Shown: piece by piece, positions 35,247 through 45,641 of the stretch
Layout of the letters: every line of letters begins with the position of its first letter
Numbering within the stretch: the stretch's first letter is position 1
Origin: Tetracladium setigerum
Taxonomy: Eukaryota > Ascomycota > Leotiomycetes > Helotiales
Direction: 5' to 3'
DNA: 64,000 nt
NCBI GenBank assembly: GCA_031472005.1
Contig: PZJY01000011.1
Location: 1,054,001-1,118,000, forward strand
The notes under the pieces: generated by a model
Database searches by the model: none
Seen by the model: the letters and a program-made list of their open reading frames with translations, nothing else
Told to the model about the DNA's origin: nothing
Made by a program: the position numbers and the translations under genes

Positions 35247-35614
35247 ATGGGAGTGTAAGTATTGCTGATCGACTTGCAAGACCTTCTGAATTGACGTTGT
35301 GCAGCCTACCTCAGTCCTCGTATTACGACAAGCATTACAAGCAATCTGCAGCTCTCATCCGCGCTCGCAGACCATATCTCGTCAAGAACACCCTTGTTGG
35401 CGTGGGACTGTTTGGCTTCATTATTGGTGTTTGTGAGTACAAAAATTGAATCTATGGACCTCTGGCTCTGGCGCTAATGAACTGTCCGCCAGACTCCTTC
35501 ACCATCAAAGCCGTCTCGCAAGACGAGTTCGAGGATGTCAAGGTTCCCGACGCCCCAATTCAACTACCGCGAGCCGGATCGAGCACAATTACAAGCGGGC
35601 CGTCAGTAAAGTAG
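35247..35614 (+). CDS. COA3: cytochrome c oxidase assembly factor 3
   Basis: Small mitochondrial inner-membrane protein that binds newly made Cox1 and controls its translation with Mss51/Cox14. Exons 35247-35254 (8 nt), 35305-35432 and 35493-35614 join in phase to 85 residues. The sequence shows the family pattern: YYDKHYKQSAALIRARRPYL, then a single membrane span VKNTLVGVGLFGFIIGVYSF, then TIKAVSQDEFEDVKVP and a short C-terminal tail facing the intermembrane space. The 8-nt first exon (Met-Gly-Val) is fixed by frame and by the GTAAGT donor. The gene starts 414 bp from PTA1. Confidence 0.88.
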
Positions 35615-35942
35615 AGGCGCGATTAAGAGAAGAGAAAGGGAGGCAGGATGCTGTATAAAATAGCTGGTTTCACAAATGGAACGGCTCATGTACAATTGGC
35701 ATATTATGGCATGATTAACAGGCGTTAACGGGAAATGGTTATGTAGATTCTCAAATGCAGATGGACGGATTGTCACTAAATACAAACTCCCTAGAGATAT
35801 GCCCCTCTCAGATATAAAACTATGGTTCCCATATACAAACCGTGGGTAGTTAGTTACCCTTCCTTCCGCTATGTACTCCAAATAATGCAATGCTCCAGTA
35901 ACTCCTCCGCATCCTGTCCCATCGTAATCATACATTGGCTCA
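35615..35942. other. convergent 3' flanks of COA3 and DEP1
   Basis: 328 bp. A minus-strand frame (35603-36001) is antisense to both 3' ends and has no coding features. Nothing supported. Confidence 0.5.
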
Positions 35943-38123
35943 TTAAAATTGGCCAACGGTTGCGGTGGCCTGTTCCCGTCTGACTTCCTTTGCAAACTCA
36001 CGAGGTCGGGGTTGCTGTGAGTGTGGAAGTCCCAAAGTTATTGGGACATCTGGTGCAGATATAGGGGGGCGATTAATTTGAGGGGAGAGCGATGTTTGCC
36101 GGCTACCAAGTGGTGATGGTGCTATGGTATGAGAATTGGTAAATGGGTTATGAGGCGAAATGCGCCCGGTAGGATTTGAAAATGTTCCCTGAATAGGTCC
36201 AGCTTGATGGTGGGAATGTCTTCGTGGAGGGACCTGAACTTGCGAGAATGGACTCGTCGTGCGCGGTGCCTGTTGGGCTGAGCTTTGCCGTTGAATGAGA
36301 TGAGCGTGAGAAGGATGTTGAGGATTTGCCCACGGCGTCTGTTCAATAAAGCGTTCTTCTGCTGGCTTGAAGCGTGATGACGAGCCAACTGATCTTAATG
36401 CGGCTAATTCTGCGAATGGCAAGGCTGCAGATGGCTGTACAGGTTTCGCTCGCTGTACGAAATGTTAGTTTACAGCGATAGCTCATCATGGATTTCTCAA
36501 CTTACACCCATCTTTTCGAAATCTTCTTCCATCTCTGCTGTCGAGGCTGGGAGCATGGGAGGGGCAGCTGGGAACCCGACGTATTTTGCGATCCCCGATA
36601 GAATGGACACTTCGTTGCTGTATGCCACCTGGTTCTGGATCTGTTGGGATCTTCTTGTAGGGAACTTGAGGGTATAATCCGGAACGCTGCCTGCATAGCT
36701 TCTTCGATCATGCTGTATCTCATACCATTGTTTGCCCAGTTGTTCAAGTTGCAACTCCCGGGCCTCCCGAACCTCTTGTTGATATTGTGTAAGTATTTGG
36801 CTCCTTGTTGAAACAGCAAATATCTTCAGAGTTTCCAGTCCATAATCTCGGGCCTTGTGGGCAACCCGTATCCTTTCGTCTCGTCGAGCATCGATACATT
36901 GCATCATCGCGAGATACTCGGGGTGAGTTGGTTTAGCTTGCCTGAGCATCGCCTCTTCTCTATTCAGTTGTTCCAACCGGTCCTCGTGGAGTCTAATTTT
37001 GTCAGTAAAAACAGGAGAAAAGGAGCTGTGACTGACCTGTCTCTGAAAATTGTAAACTGCTTTTCAATTGCCCCCAGTTGATCTAGAGCAACTCTTTTCC
37101 TTTCGACTACAACATACATCAGCTTCGATCATGGGTTACGGCGAAATTAAAACTCACGCTCCTCCTCGTTCTTCGTTTGAGCACCAGCATCGTCCTCAAC
37201 TTCCACTTCTGCCGTTTCCTCTTCTCCATTTGGAATTTCCTCCTCATTCAAATCCGCAGTCGAAGTCGCACGACCTGCATCAGCATGCATGTGAACTCCA
37301 TTATCGACAGTCTTCTTCTTTTTACGACCTCTTCGCTTTGGGGACGGCGGGGCGTCAGGAACAGCGGGGTGCTCGTCTTCTGCCAACGCAGGCTGTTCCT
37401 GTGGTTCTTCGTCCTGTGCGTCCCCGCCTTCTTCGTCGGATATATTCCCGCTATTTGGATTTGAATGTTCGATGTCTTCGTCGGGATTGGTATCGTCCTC
37501 AATTGCGTAGTCGTTGGCAGGTGCCATGATCGACCCTATGCGCTTGGGCATAGGCTCCTCGTCATCTAGCCCATTTCCTGCCATAATGGATCGCTTGCGC
37601 TTTCTTGTGTCCCCGTCTGAAACAGATAGTAAGGTCCTGCTTTCGACAGAGGAAGCTTCCATTGATGTAGGGACAGTCGCGATCGACTGTTCTGCATCCT
37701 CGTGAACGGAGCTTTTGGGAGAGTCTGGGGATTCATTGATTGAAAGATCGTCGTCGGAAAGAGGCTCATCGTCATCTTCCTCTTCTAAGTCGTGAGCCGT
37801 GACTTGGTTGTGAAGCTTGCTGGGGCTACTCTCGTAGGTAGTGCTATCGTTGTGAGAGTTGAGAACAACGTCTTTGTGGGTCGGAACTTATTTGGGGATT
37901 CATCAAGACGTTCTGTTTCTGCCTCGGAGTCGTTCTCTTCGTCGGAGGGGTTGCTTAGTTCGTCTGAGAGTTCTCCCTCGTCCTCCTGGTCCTTTTCTTC
38001 GATCTCGCTCAAGCTGCTTGAGCCGTCACCGTCCATCTCGACATCACTCAGTTCGTCCTGAGAGGAAATATGGCCTGCTGCTTGCAGGATAGCATCTGCC
38101 GCTTGCTGCATATCCACGCTCAT
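35943..38123 (-). CDS. DEP1: Dep1/Sds3-like subunit of the Rpd3L histone deacetylase complex, with a 1-bp frameshift
   Basis: Sds3-like family protein that scaffolds the Sin3-Rpd3 large deacetylase complex. Exons 38123-37158, 37106-37037, 36992-36506 and 36452-35943. The Sds3-like domain is clear in exon 3: LHEDRLEQLNREEAMLRQ, then THPEYLAMMQCIDARRDERI and LEQLGKQWYEIQHDRRSY. The N-terminal half is acidic with Ser/Asp runs, a KRRGRKKKK basic patch follows, and the C-terminal tail is Pro/Gln/Ser-rich, ending ATATVGQF. In exon 1 the frame from the ATG (ending near SPNKFRPTK) must pass to the next frame (PTHKDVVLNSHND...), which then stays open to the Sds3 domain; exon 1 is one base short of the phase needed. 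A base is probably missing at 37882-37893. Corrected length about 677 residues. Confidence 0.8.
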
Positions 38124-38545
38124 CTTGTAATCAATTATACGGTAAACCACTCTTGTTTGTTATCGAAGAATCACATAACGTGCCAAAGGAGGAGGGAGAA
38201 TTGGCTGTCGCGATGAAGGTGCGAATGGGGGGTCGAATCTTGCTGTTGATCGGATCGATAGAAGACGCTCGTGTTTGAAGGGAGGAGAGATAGTGCAATT
38301 AAAGAGCCGCGCAGACCGAAATATTGTGTGTAGGTACTGGTGTCAAGGTTGCGTACTCAAGTTGTGATGGAGAGGGTGAGGGAAAGTTGCACTCTAGAAG
38401 ACCAGCCGATGGGTGTTTGGCGGTGTGTGTGGGTGTGGGCAGAATCCAACGATTAAGGTTAGCAATAAATTATGCGGGAACTAAAAAAAATATCAGATTT
38501 CCAGACCCAGAAACTCACCAAATTCTCTAGTTTCCAAACGTCGCA
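38124..38545. promoter_or_regulatory. divergent promoter region of DEP1 and NOP12
   Basis: 422 bp between divergent start codons; no gene. A GTGTGTGGGTGTGGG run lies at about 38420-38440. Any shared control is inference. Confidence 0.5.
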
Positions 38546-40402
38546 ATGGGTAAACGCAGTCGCAAAGAAGCGGAGACCCTGAAGATTGCCAGCAATGGTA
38601 TCTCCAAGCCAAAAGAACAAAAAATTTGGAGTGCCAAAGCTGTTGACCCGAGCTTAGCTCTGCTCTTCTCCTCCTCTGTAAGGAACCTTCCATCTTTCTG
38701 TAAGACTCCCTACTCATATCTTGCAGGCAGGACCAGTACAAGCCCCACCAAAATCACGTTACACAGAGCCTCCTCCTTCCAGGAAGCAAAATGTCGAAGT
38801 TGAATCAGAAGACGAGTCGGATGCCGAGGCTGGTGATTCCCGGATGATGAGGATCTCAGCAGTGTAGATGAGGACTTGGAAGATGCCGATCTCGATGACC
38901 TGTCCGAAAATGAGGAAGAATCAGATACCGAGACTCAATTAGAGCAATTACTGGAAGCCGCGCAAAAGCCCGAGAGGAAGCGAAAGCGAAAGGACCAAGA
39001 TGAAGATCTGGAAGGGAAATACATGCAAAAACTGGCAGAAGAAGAGGAGAAGGAAGAGGCTGAACGACAGGCCGAGAGAAGAATCAAGCGTCAGAGAATG
39101 GTAGCAACGCAAGAGGATGGTTCGGATAATCAGGATGAGGACGAAGAGTCCGAAGCCAAGTCTGGAAGCGACGACGTGGAAGAAGGAGAAGATGAAGACT
39201 CCAAGGATGAGGCAAAGCCCATGCGAATCGCACCATCAGATGTACCTCTTCACGAGTCTCTAGCACCCGACAGTTCTGCTTTGGAGCTCGAGAAAGCAGC
39301 AAGAACCGTGTTCCTGGCCAATGTTTGCAGCTCAGCCATCTCTTCGAAAACTGCCAACAAAACCCTCCTCCGACACCTGAGCGCGTTCCTCGACGATCTA
39401 CCTACGCCTCCGAGGGTAAACCAGCTCACAAAGTTGAGTCTTTCCGATTCCGATCCACCGCTTTCGCTACACCCTCGCTTCCCAAAAAGGCTGCTTTTGC
39501 CAAGAAAGATGTTCGGGTAGAGACAACGAAGAGCACAAATGCCTATGTTGTATACTCTACCTCTTATGCGGCCCGAGAAGCTGTGAAAAAGTTGAACGGA
39601 ACCATGGTCTTGGACAGGCATTTGAGAGTTGACGGTGTGGCCCATCCAGCAAAGACAGATCACAAGCGTTGTGTATTCGTTGGCAACCTTGGATTTGTAG
39701 ACGATGAGAGCATGGTGGATTCCAACGGCGAGAATGAGCGAAAACGTTCCAAGATTCCATCTGATATTGAGGAAGGACTCTGGAGACAATTTGGTAAAGC
39801 TGGAACTGTAGAAAGTGTAAGAGTTGTACGAGATGAGAAAACTCGTGTTGGAAAAGGATTTGCATACGTACAGTTTGTGGTAAGTTTTTAGCCTGCATTT
39901 GCCAATATCCAAATACTAACGTAATTTTCAGGATCCCAACTCGGTTGAAGCTGCCCTTCTCTTCCATGAAAAGAAATACCCCCCTATGCTTCCCCGCGTC
40001 CTCCGTGTCGTACGAGCAAAGCCAGCTAAGAATACTGCTCTCGCTTTTGCAGCTTCGAGGGATAGGAAGAAGAACTCCAAACCCACCGACAAGAATCGCA
40101 TCTACAACCCGAAGGTTACCTCAGAGGCATCATCCTTACATGGACGTGCAGGCCGATTGCTGGGTCGAGCTGGAGCCGCGAAGTTGAGGAACCCGGAGAG
40201 TTCAGGCGCAAACAATACGCCGGTGGTGACTCGAGGAATTGAGGGTATTGCTAAGACACCCGAGAAGATTATCTTTGAGGGTCACCGTGCTCTCAGAACT
40301 GGAAAACCTAAGGATTTGAAGAGTAAGAAAGGTGGTGGAAAGCCAAAGACCAAGTCGAGTAAGCGAGCGGCAGCGTGGAAGAAAAGTGGTGGAAAGAAGT
40401 AG
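38546..40402 (+). CDS. NOP12: nucleolar protein 12 (two-RRM, pre-25S rRNA processing), with two 1-bp frameshifts
   Basis: Nucleolar RNA-binding protein needed for pre-25S rRNA processing. Exon 1 (38546-38677) encodes MGKRSRKEAETLKIASNGIS to LALLFSSS; exon 2 is 38727-39879; exon 3 (39932-40402) ends in a Lys-rich tail (KRAAAWKKSGGKK). After an acidic segment, RRM1 begins EKAARTVFLANV and RRM2 RCVFVGNLGFVDDESM, with GTVESVRVVRDEKTRVGKGF and AYVQF (RNP1-like). Two places need one extra base: about 38838-38843 (SR to DDEDLSSVDED) and about 39408-39416 (LDDLPTP to EGKPAHKVESFRFRS). With both, exon 2 has the phase required by its neighbours, and the product is about 585 residues. As written the ORF stops after about 80 codons. 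Conservation on both sides argues for assembly errors. Confidence 0.83.
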
Positions 40403-40707
40403 TTGTTGATGGTCTTTATTACTTGTGTGCAAATACCAATCCAGACGTTCGACGATACATTAAAACGGGCATGTGAAGCGTTCTGGTATTATGAACTCTT
40501 CTAAAAACAATAAAAAAAATTGAACAATAACTATATCTGGAACTCCATTGCATATGACTATTACGTGAGTTTGGATCTCTTTCCGATGGTGCTTGTAGCA
40601 CATCACGTCCGCGAGGCAACAGACTCCAACAAGTACAGTATGCGCAAGGTCTTTCCATTGTGTCTCTTTAATTGAAAGTTCCGTAATGTTGATGACTCGT
40701 AGAAAAT
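40403..40707. other. convergent 3' flanks of NOP12 and HPM1
   Basis: 305 bp, AT-rich around 40500-40550, no gene seen. Confidence 0.5.
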
Positions 40708-41830
40708 CTATTCACTTCTAGGAGATGGATTAACCACTTCGACAGTCGCCCTCCTCACACCATCAGCTTCCTCCCGTATCTGTTGCACACTCCTACCTTT
40801 CTCCCTGATCAAATTGCAAAAGTCCTCCATTGATCCACCAACTCCAAAGTAGACCTTTTTGGCTGCGACGAGAGCTGTTTTGTTGTCATCCGGCAATGCA
40901 TCCAATAGCCCAAGAAGTGTTTCGCCAAACGATTTTAACGCAGCAGGTGAGTAGATGGTCTCTGCTCCGATAATAGTAAGAGCCGATGTTCTTGATGCCA
41001 TGCTTTGGGAGATGAGGCTAACAAACGCTGGACTCCATGCTCCAGAAAAGAAAGAGAGTGCGATTTGGCGTGATTGTAGAGTTTGGAGGAAGTCTTGAAT
41101 TACTTCGGGGGTAAGTTCAAGTTCGCCTTCGATTTCCCATCCCTCCTTGGTGATCTGTGCCCAGCTTAACAACAAATTCGGGAGTGTTACAAGCTGGAGG
41201 ACCGTTGGATTGTAATCCGCAAAGCCAAGATCAAGGCCATCATTTCCAGGTTTTTGGAGGAACCACTGAAAAACAGCAAGTAAAGGCAAAGCAGTTCCGC
41301 ATCCAAGCTACATGAAATTAGCACTCTCTAATATTTTAAATGAGAATAGTACAGACCTCAAAAATTTTTCTCCTGCCAGCAGAGCCTGTGCCATTTCTCC
41401 CATGTAAAACCTTTACCACATCCACTGAGCTTTCCCAACTTTTGAAGCCACCTTCATAAATGCCTGTTCTCACATCATCCTTTCCCAAATTTCCCAGTCC
41501 TTCGTCATCTTCCTCGGCCATAAGCTGTATTCTCACGTCCCATAATTCTCTCCTAGGGATTGCGACCTCCGATCCATCATCAAGCTTGATGATCAACGTC
41601 GAATAAGCTAGTTTCGACGGCAAAGTCCTCAACATAGATTTTAAATCATGAATTTCTGGATTTAACAAAGTTTGCCCAGCGATTGGGAAGGCTGAAGACG
41701 ATTTTGGACTGAGAGTACCAGTTTCTGCGGCATGTCGGTTGGGTTGCAGCGGCGGTGGATTTTCTGAAACATGTTCTGTCGAAAGATCATCTATATCATC
41801 CCCAGCAAAGGAGAAACTGAAAGAAGCCAT
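40708..41830 (-). CDS. HPM1: protein-histidine N-methyltransferase (METTL18/Hpm1 family)
   Basis: SAM-dependent methyltransferase that methylates a histidine of ribosomal protein uL3 in yeast and animals. Exons 41830-41357 and 41307-40708 give 357 residues, without frame break. The SAM-binding motif crosses the intron: IFE from exon 1 joins LGCGTALPLLAVFQWFL, the ELGCGTALP signature of the family. Downstream, LDLGFADYNPTVLQLVTLPN LLLSW matches the acidic loop and post-I region, and GAETIYSPAALKSF the motif IV area. The N-terminus is MASFSFSFAGDDID, common in fungal Hpm1 proteins, with DLKSMLRTLPSKLAYSTL before the core domain. Confidence 0.87.
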
Positions 41831-42022
41831 TTTGTTTTGTGTGCTAGGCAGAATTTGCAAGAAACAGTTGAGATTTTTCGACCTTTGATAGGTCTTGAAG
41901 TTGTCCCCAATTAAGACCAGAAAGGGTTAGCGCGCCAATGAATCAGATCACTCGAATGTAACAGACTTGTTGGGTTCTTTTTGACTTCTCGTAACAACTC
42001 ACAGTGGTCTAAATTTCACGTG

Positions 42023-43420
42023 TCATGGACAATGGAAGGTCCAGGTCCTCTGAAGCAGTGGTACTAAGGGCAAACACTTGTCCACACACCACCAAAACTC
42101 AGGTCGATAAGTATAGTTGATGAAATGGAATGACCATATTATGCTTAATTGGTATCTATAACTCCTTGTCCCTTGCCTTTGCGTCCCCCTTCGCTCACCC
42201 AGCAGGGACAGAAAGTCGTCTGCCCAACTCCTCCCACCACTCTCCTTCGCATAAGTCTGAACGTGATACTCCCAACACCCATCCTGCAACATCTTCCCCT
42301 TTGTCTGACAGATCTTATCCCCGACAGCCGGTCCTGTAGGCCAACTTCCAAGCTCTGCACCCATAGTCTCGTCCAAAAAATTGTCACCCACAAGTTGACT
42401 GACCTTCTTCTTGACATTGTCCCACTTATCTCCCTTTTTGAGGAATATAGCAAGTAATAACTCCATTCCCTTCTTCTCCAAGAACACACTTCGGAACTTT
42501 TGCACCTTGAGAAGATGGGAAATAGCCGTGACCTTCGCTCTCAAAACTGCTGGATCCCTCTCCTTGCCGAGCTGGTTTCTGAATTTGCTAACAAAGTCGG
42601 GGGACTTGGATTTAGTATTTCCCTGGACAATATCGGCCGCGCAACTTGGGTAAAGGACCAAACTCCATGAATCTTCTACCTCCTTCAATGCTGTTGGATT
42701 GTTTTGAAGAGCCGCCGAAAGAATTTGTGCGGCTTTGTGATCACGCTCCCGCTCCTTCGCTTCCTTTCCTTCTGTTCCCGCCCCGAGGAGGAGACAAATT
42801 AGTTTTTCGAGGACTGGTCCTGATTTTACGATTTCAACACCGTAATAAATATCGTGGGATAGCTCAACCAGATTATCTAAACCTTGGTCGAAGGCTCTTG
42901 AGTCCATCTGCACCATTACCAGGGCTGTTTGGAAGGTGCTCAAATCATCCGTTCCTGGAGGGGGTGGAACAACTCTTCCTGCGGACTCGTAGACTGGGGC
43001 TTTTAGAGGAACTTGGTCTCTCAACGCCGGTCTCTCTAGCTCTGGCTCTGGCTCCGGTTCTGACTTTGCCGATGGTTCTGCCTCTTCAGGTTGTTCCACC
43101 ACTGCAACGTCTTGCCCTTCAGGAATCTGTATTTGTATAGTCGAGCCCTCATCTTCTTCGCCTTCCATTGGTACATTTAACCGTGCTTCTTTCAACCCAG
43201 TGTAGATATTCAATCGAACGTGTAGAGCAGGAGGGATGTCCTGTCCCTTTCGAATGATTTGGAACTTCTCGGTAGGTACAAAAATGCGAGGATAACAATC
43301 AGTTGGATTGTCCGGTTCACAAATCATTTCCGTTGATGCGGTTCCAACATCTGCCTGAGCGAATATGGGCAGGCAGAAGTAGGCAATGCCTAGAAGGGCT
43401 TTGGTAGATATGTAGACCAT
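42023..43420 (-). CDS. SIL1: SIL1, nucleotide exchange factor of ER Hsp70 (BiP/Kar2)
   Basis: Armadillo-type exchange factor acting on Kar2 in the ER lumen. One long exon of up to 465 residues. It starts with a signal peptide (MVYISTKALLGIAYFCLPIF AQA), then EMICEPDNPTDCYPRIFVPT EKFQ and LHVRLNIYTGLKEARLNVP, which are SIL1-specific. An acidic EPEPEPE repeat lies near residue 115, and the helical core includes LDNLVELSHDIYYGVEIV, AAQILSAALQNNP and DNFLDETMGAELGSWP. The end is uncertain: after WADDFLSLL the ORF becomes Tyr/Trp-rich and unlike the family. A donor at 42198 with an acceptor at 42050 would give EDLDLPLSMTREI and a stop at 42009 instead. No KDEL-type signal is seen in either form. 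Confidence 0.85.
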   Translation of the reverse strand: MVYISTKALLGIAYFCLPIFAQADVGTASTEMICEPDNPTDCYPRIFVPTEKFQIIRKGQDIPPALHVRLNIYTGLKEARLNVPMEGEEDEGSTIQIQIPEGQDVAVVEQPEEAEPSAKSEPEPEPELERPALRDQVPLKAPVYESAGRVVPPPPGTDDLSTFQTALVMVQMDSRAFDQGLDNLVELSHDIYYGVEIVKSGPVLEKLICLLLGAGTEGKEAKERERDHKAAQILSAALQNNPTALKEVEDSWSLVLYPSCAADIVQGNTKSKSPDFVSKFRNQLGKERDPAVLRAKVTAISHLLKVQKFRSVFLEKKGMELLLAIFLKKGDKWDNVKKKVSQLVGDNFLDETMGAELGSWPTGPAVGDKICQTKGKMLQDGCWEYHVQTYAKESGGRSWADDFLSLLGERRGTQRQGTRSYRYQLSIIWSFHFINYTYRPEFWWCVDKCLPLVPLLQRTWTFHCP

Positions 43421-43442
43421 TTTGGCGAGGTTTGCTTCGAAC

Positions 43443-43901
43443 TCAAGAGTCTACAGTCGAGATCATGCGAGTAAGTCTCCTCCGAAATCGTCGTAATATC
43501 CGTCGTTTTCGCTCGGCAAATTCGAGTTCCAGAACCGCCAATTCAAAGGCTTTGATATCCAACGCTTTCGTCTTCCCCTTTGCCTGCAGCTCTTTCTCCA
43601 GCCTCCAATCCTTCAACAGGTGTGGATATTTCGCAAACAAATCACCGCTTTCCCAACTCGATCGTATGACAGGACAATCTTCCCACTTTACCAGATACCA
43701 GGAACAGAAAGCGTCGTCTGGGCGATGGGGTCTCAAGTCCTGTTGCGCGAGTATCTTTTCGGGGTTGTGGTCTTGACCGTCGTCAGTCTCGAGGGAGGCG
43801 ATTGACTCTCCGTCGGTGTCAGAATCAAGTTCAAAGTCGTCTCCTAAATACTGCAAATCCTGCAAGTTCGTGATACTCGTTTCCTGTTGATTAGTCGACA
43901 T
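43443..43901 (-). CDS. small chromodomain protein
   Basis: Intronless ORF of 152 residues from MSTNQQETSITNLQDLQYLG. The chromodomain spans about residues 48-100: PEKILAQQ, then WYLVKWEDCPVIRSSWE and LLKDWRLEKELQ, the beta strands and C-terminal helix of fungal HP1-like chromodomains. The first aromatic of the methyl-lysine cage is not obvious (NPEKI replaces the usual EYxVE), so binding of methylated histone is uncertain. A basic C-terminal helix (RKRRILRRFRRRL) follows, perhaps for DNA or nuclear targeting. It has no chromoshadow domain. The stop lies only 22 bp from the SIL1 start on the same strand. A longer N-terminal extension is open but lacks support. Confidence 0.68.
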   Translation of the reverse strand: MSTNQQETSITNLQDLQYLGDDFELDSDTDGESIASLETDDGQDHNPEKILAQQDLRPHRPDDAFCSWYLVKWEDCPVIRSSWESGDLFAKYPHLLKDWRLEKELQAKGKTKALDIKAFELAVLELEFAERKRRILRRFRRRLTRMISTVDS

Positions 43902-44072
43902 TTTGAGGACAAGTGGCCGTAGCCGCACTCGAAGGGAAGTCGAGATACGGCAGCCTCGTGGTTCCGCTTTTCTACAAGGCGATAAACTCACGTGATGGAA
44001 CGGAACATCTGAAGCTCGCAACCTCATCTCGATGTCGGCTTCAAGGTATTTGCAGATCAATTGAACCACATC

Positions 44073-44709
44073 ATGCTTGCACTCAGAAGGATTGCAGTCC
44101 AATCTGCGGAGCGGCTACCCATATCAATTGGACGGTCCACACGACGATATGCCAGCGGACATGGCGACCATGGGCATCACTCCGGTCCAAAGACTGAGTC
44201 TCTAGGGGTAGGTCCGCACATATGATGATTGAGACGGTACTTACTCATGCTTTACAGACTCAATTCTTCGTCGCTATCGCTCTGGTACCGATCTCAGTTG
44301 GTATCTACACCATCTCCAGGCCCAACGAAGATGGGACGTTCAAGGGCTTCACGAATTTGATCAACAGCTATTCCCAATTCAAGGATGAATGGGTTGCTCG
44401 AAACACCCTTCATACCGAGATGGTCGAGCAGGCTGCTTTTGACAGGAATTTGTACCAGAGCTCGCAGGGTTCGAAATACGTCAACTTGAAATTCCCAGAG
44501 TAAGTTCAGACAGGAATACATGGTGATCGAGGGGTACAGTGTCTAATGTGCTACTCAGGATATTCAACACTGGCTCCCCATATAACGTTGTGGCCGGACA
44601 GGGACCAAGGGATATGGATCAATTGGTGGCCCATTATGAGAAGTTGAACAAGGAGAACGAGGAGAATAAGTTGAAGAGGATGGCGGCAAAGGCGGAGAAA
44701 GAGGCTTAA
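44073..44709 (+). CDS. NADH:ubiquinone oxidoreductase 17.8 kDa subunit (NUXM)
   Basis: Fungal accessory subunit of mitochondrial complex I. Exons 44073-44207, 44258-44499 and 44559-44709 join in phase to 175 residues. The N-terminus MLALRRIAVQSAERLPISIG RSTRRYA is an amphipathic, Arg-rich mitochondrial targeting sequence. A membrane span TQFFVAIALVPISVGIYTIS follows, then DEWVARNTLHTEMVEQAAFD RNL. The C-terminal signature FPEIFNTGSPYNVVAGQGPR DMDQLVAHY crosses intron 2 and identifies the family (N. crassa nuo17.8). It ends in a Lys/Glu-rich helix. The start is 171 bp from the chromodomain start on the opposite strand, so the two share a short promoter region. Confidence 0.9.
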
Positions 44710-45641
44710 GTGTAAATATCATACCCGTACAAACAAGAATTTCGCAAAGGATTTAGCACCATGATTGAACTCATTTACAAGATTGCAGTCCTTTTTTTCT
44801 ATTATTCTCTTTGAAGATATGCCGATTTCTTCGCAGTATCCTGCCATGCAATCAAGCCTTTTGGGTACCTGAATCACGACTGCCACAGCATGAATGTTCT
44901 GTCTTGTCGGTAGGTGTTTGGGCACCTCAACGTCTGATGGCCAAGACTTAAAATCAATTGAGGTCAACACCAATCCCCAAAGTAGGTAGTGGCAAGCACG
45001 TCAGACTGGACGTTTTGAATGCTTTTGAAAGCTATTGAGATCAGAACCAAAGATTGTACCAACTACCTACAAAAGTCAAATTTTGAAAGAAGTATGTGAA
45101 CTCTCGTTAATTATATCTATCTCATGATACTTAGTAAATAACTTAAAGAAATTGATGCAAATATAAGTTCATAGGTTCTCTAAGGATAGGCATATCTCAG
45201 CTTCCTATCCGCTTTGCACGTAGTGTGAACTGGATTATGTTTACAAACGAAGAAAGCAGTGCACTCTTAGCCCGAAAAGAGACTTTGATTGCAAATTTAC
45301 AGTTGCAAATTTTGTAATGCTAGAAGGTCTTTGGCAGGATCTTCAGAAGTCGATGCCTCGAGAATTAACACGAAGGCAAAATCAGAACATTAGATATATT
45401 TATTGGATTTTTATTCTAGCTCCTACAAATGCCGCTTTCTGAGCAGAAACGCAGTGTCATACTTAGGGTATGAATGAAGACGCCTTCAAATGCTTATGAT
45501 TCCCAAACTCCATGTCGCTAAAGCATCAAAAGGCCGTCCGAAAAACCATTCCATGCCCTTTGCTCCCAAAAAAACAAACCTAACATGCCCCAAGAAACGT
45601 TACTATTCAACCCCGGATAACAAAACAACTCCACAAATCAT
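44710..45641. other. convergent intergenic region
   Basis: 932 bp between the 3' ends of the complex I subunit and SPT2. Two TAGGTAG/CTACCTA motifs in opposite orientation lie at about 44983 and 45058. AT-rich from 45050 to 45450. No gene supported. Confidence 0.5.

Noticed and set aside
37785..38150. Ten extra codons upstream of the DEP1 start
   Set aside because: The extension lacks an ATG; the ATG at 38123 gives the Met expected for this family.
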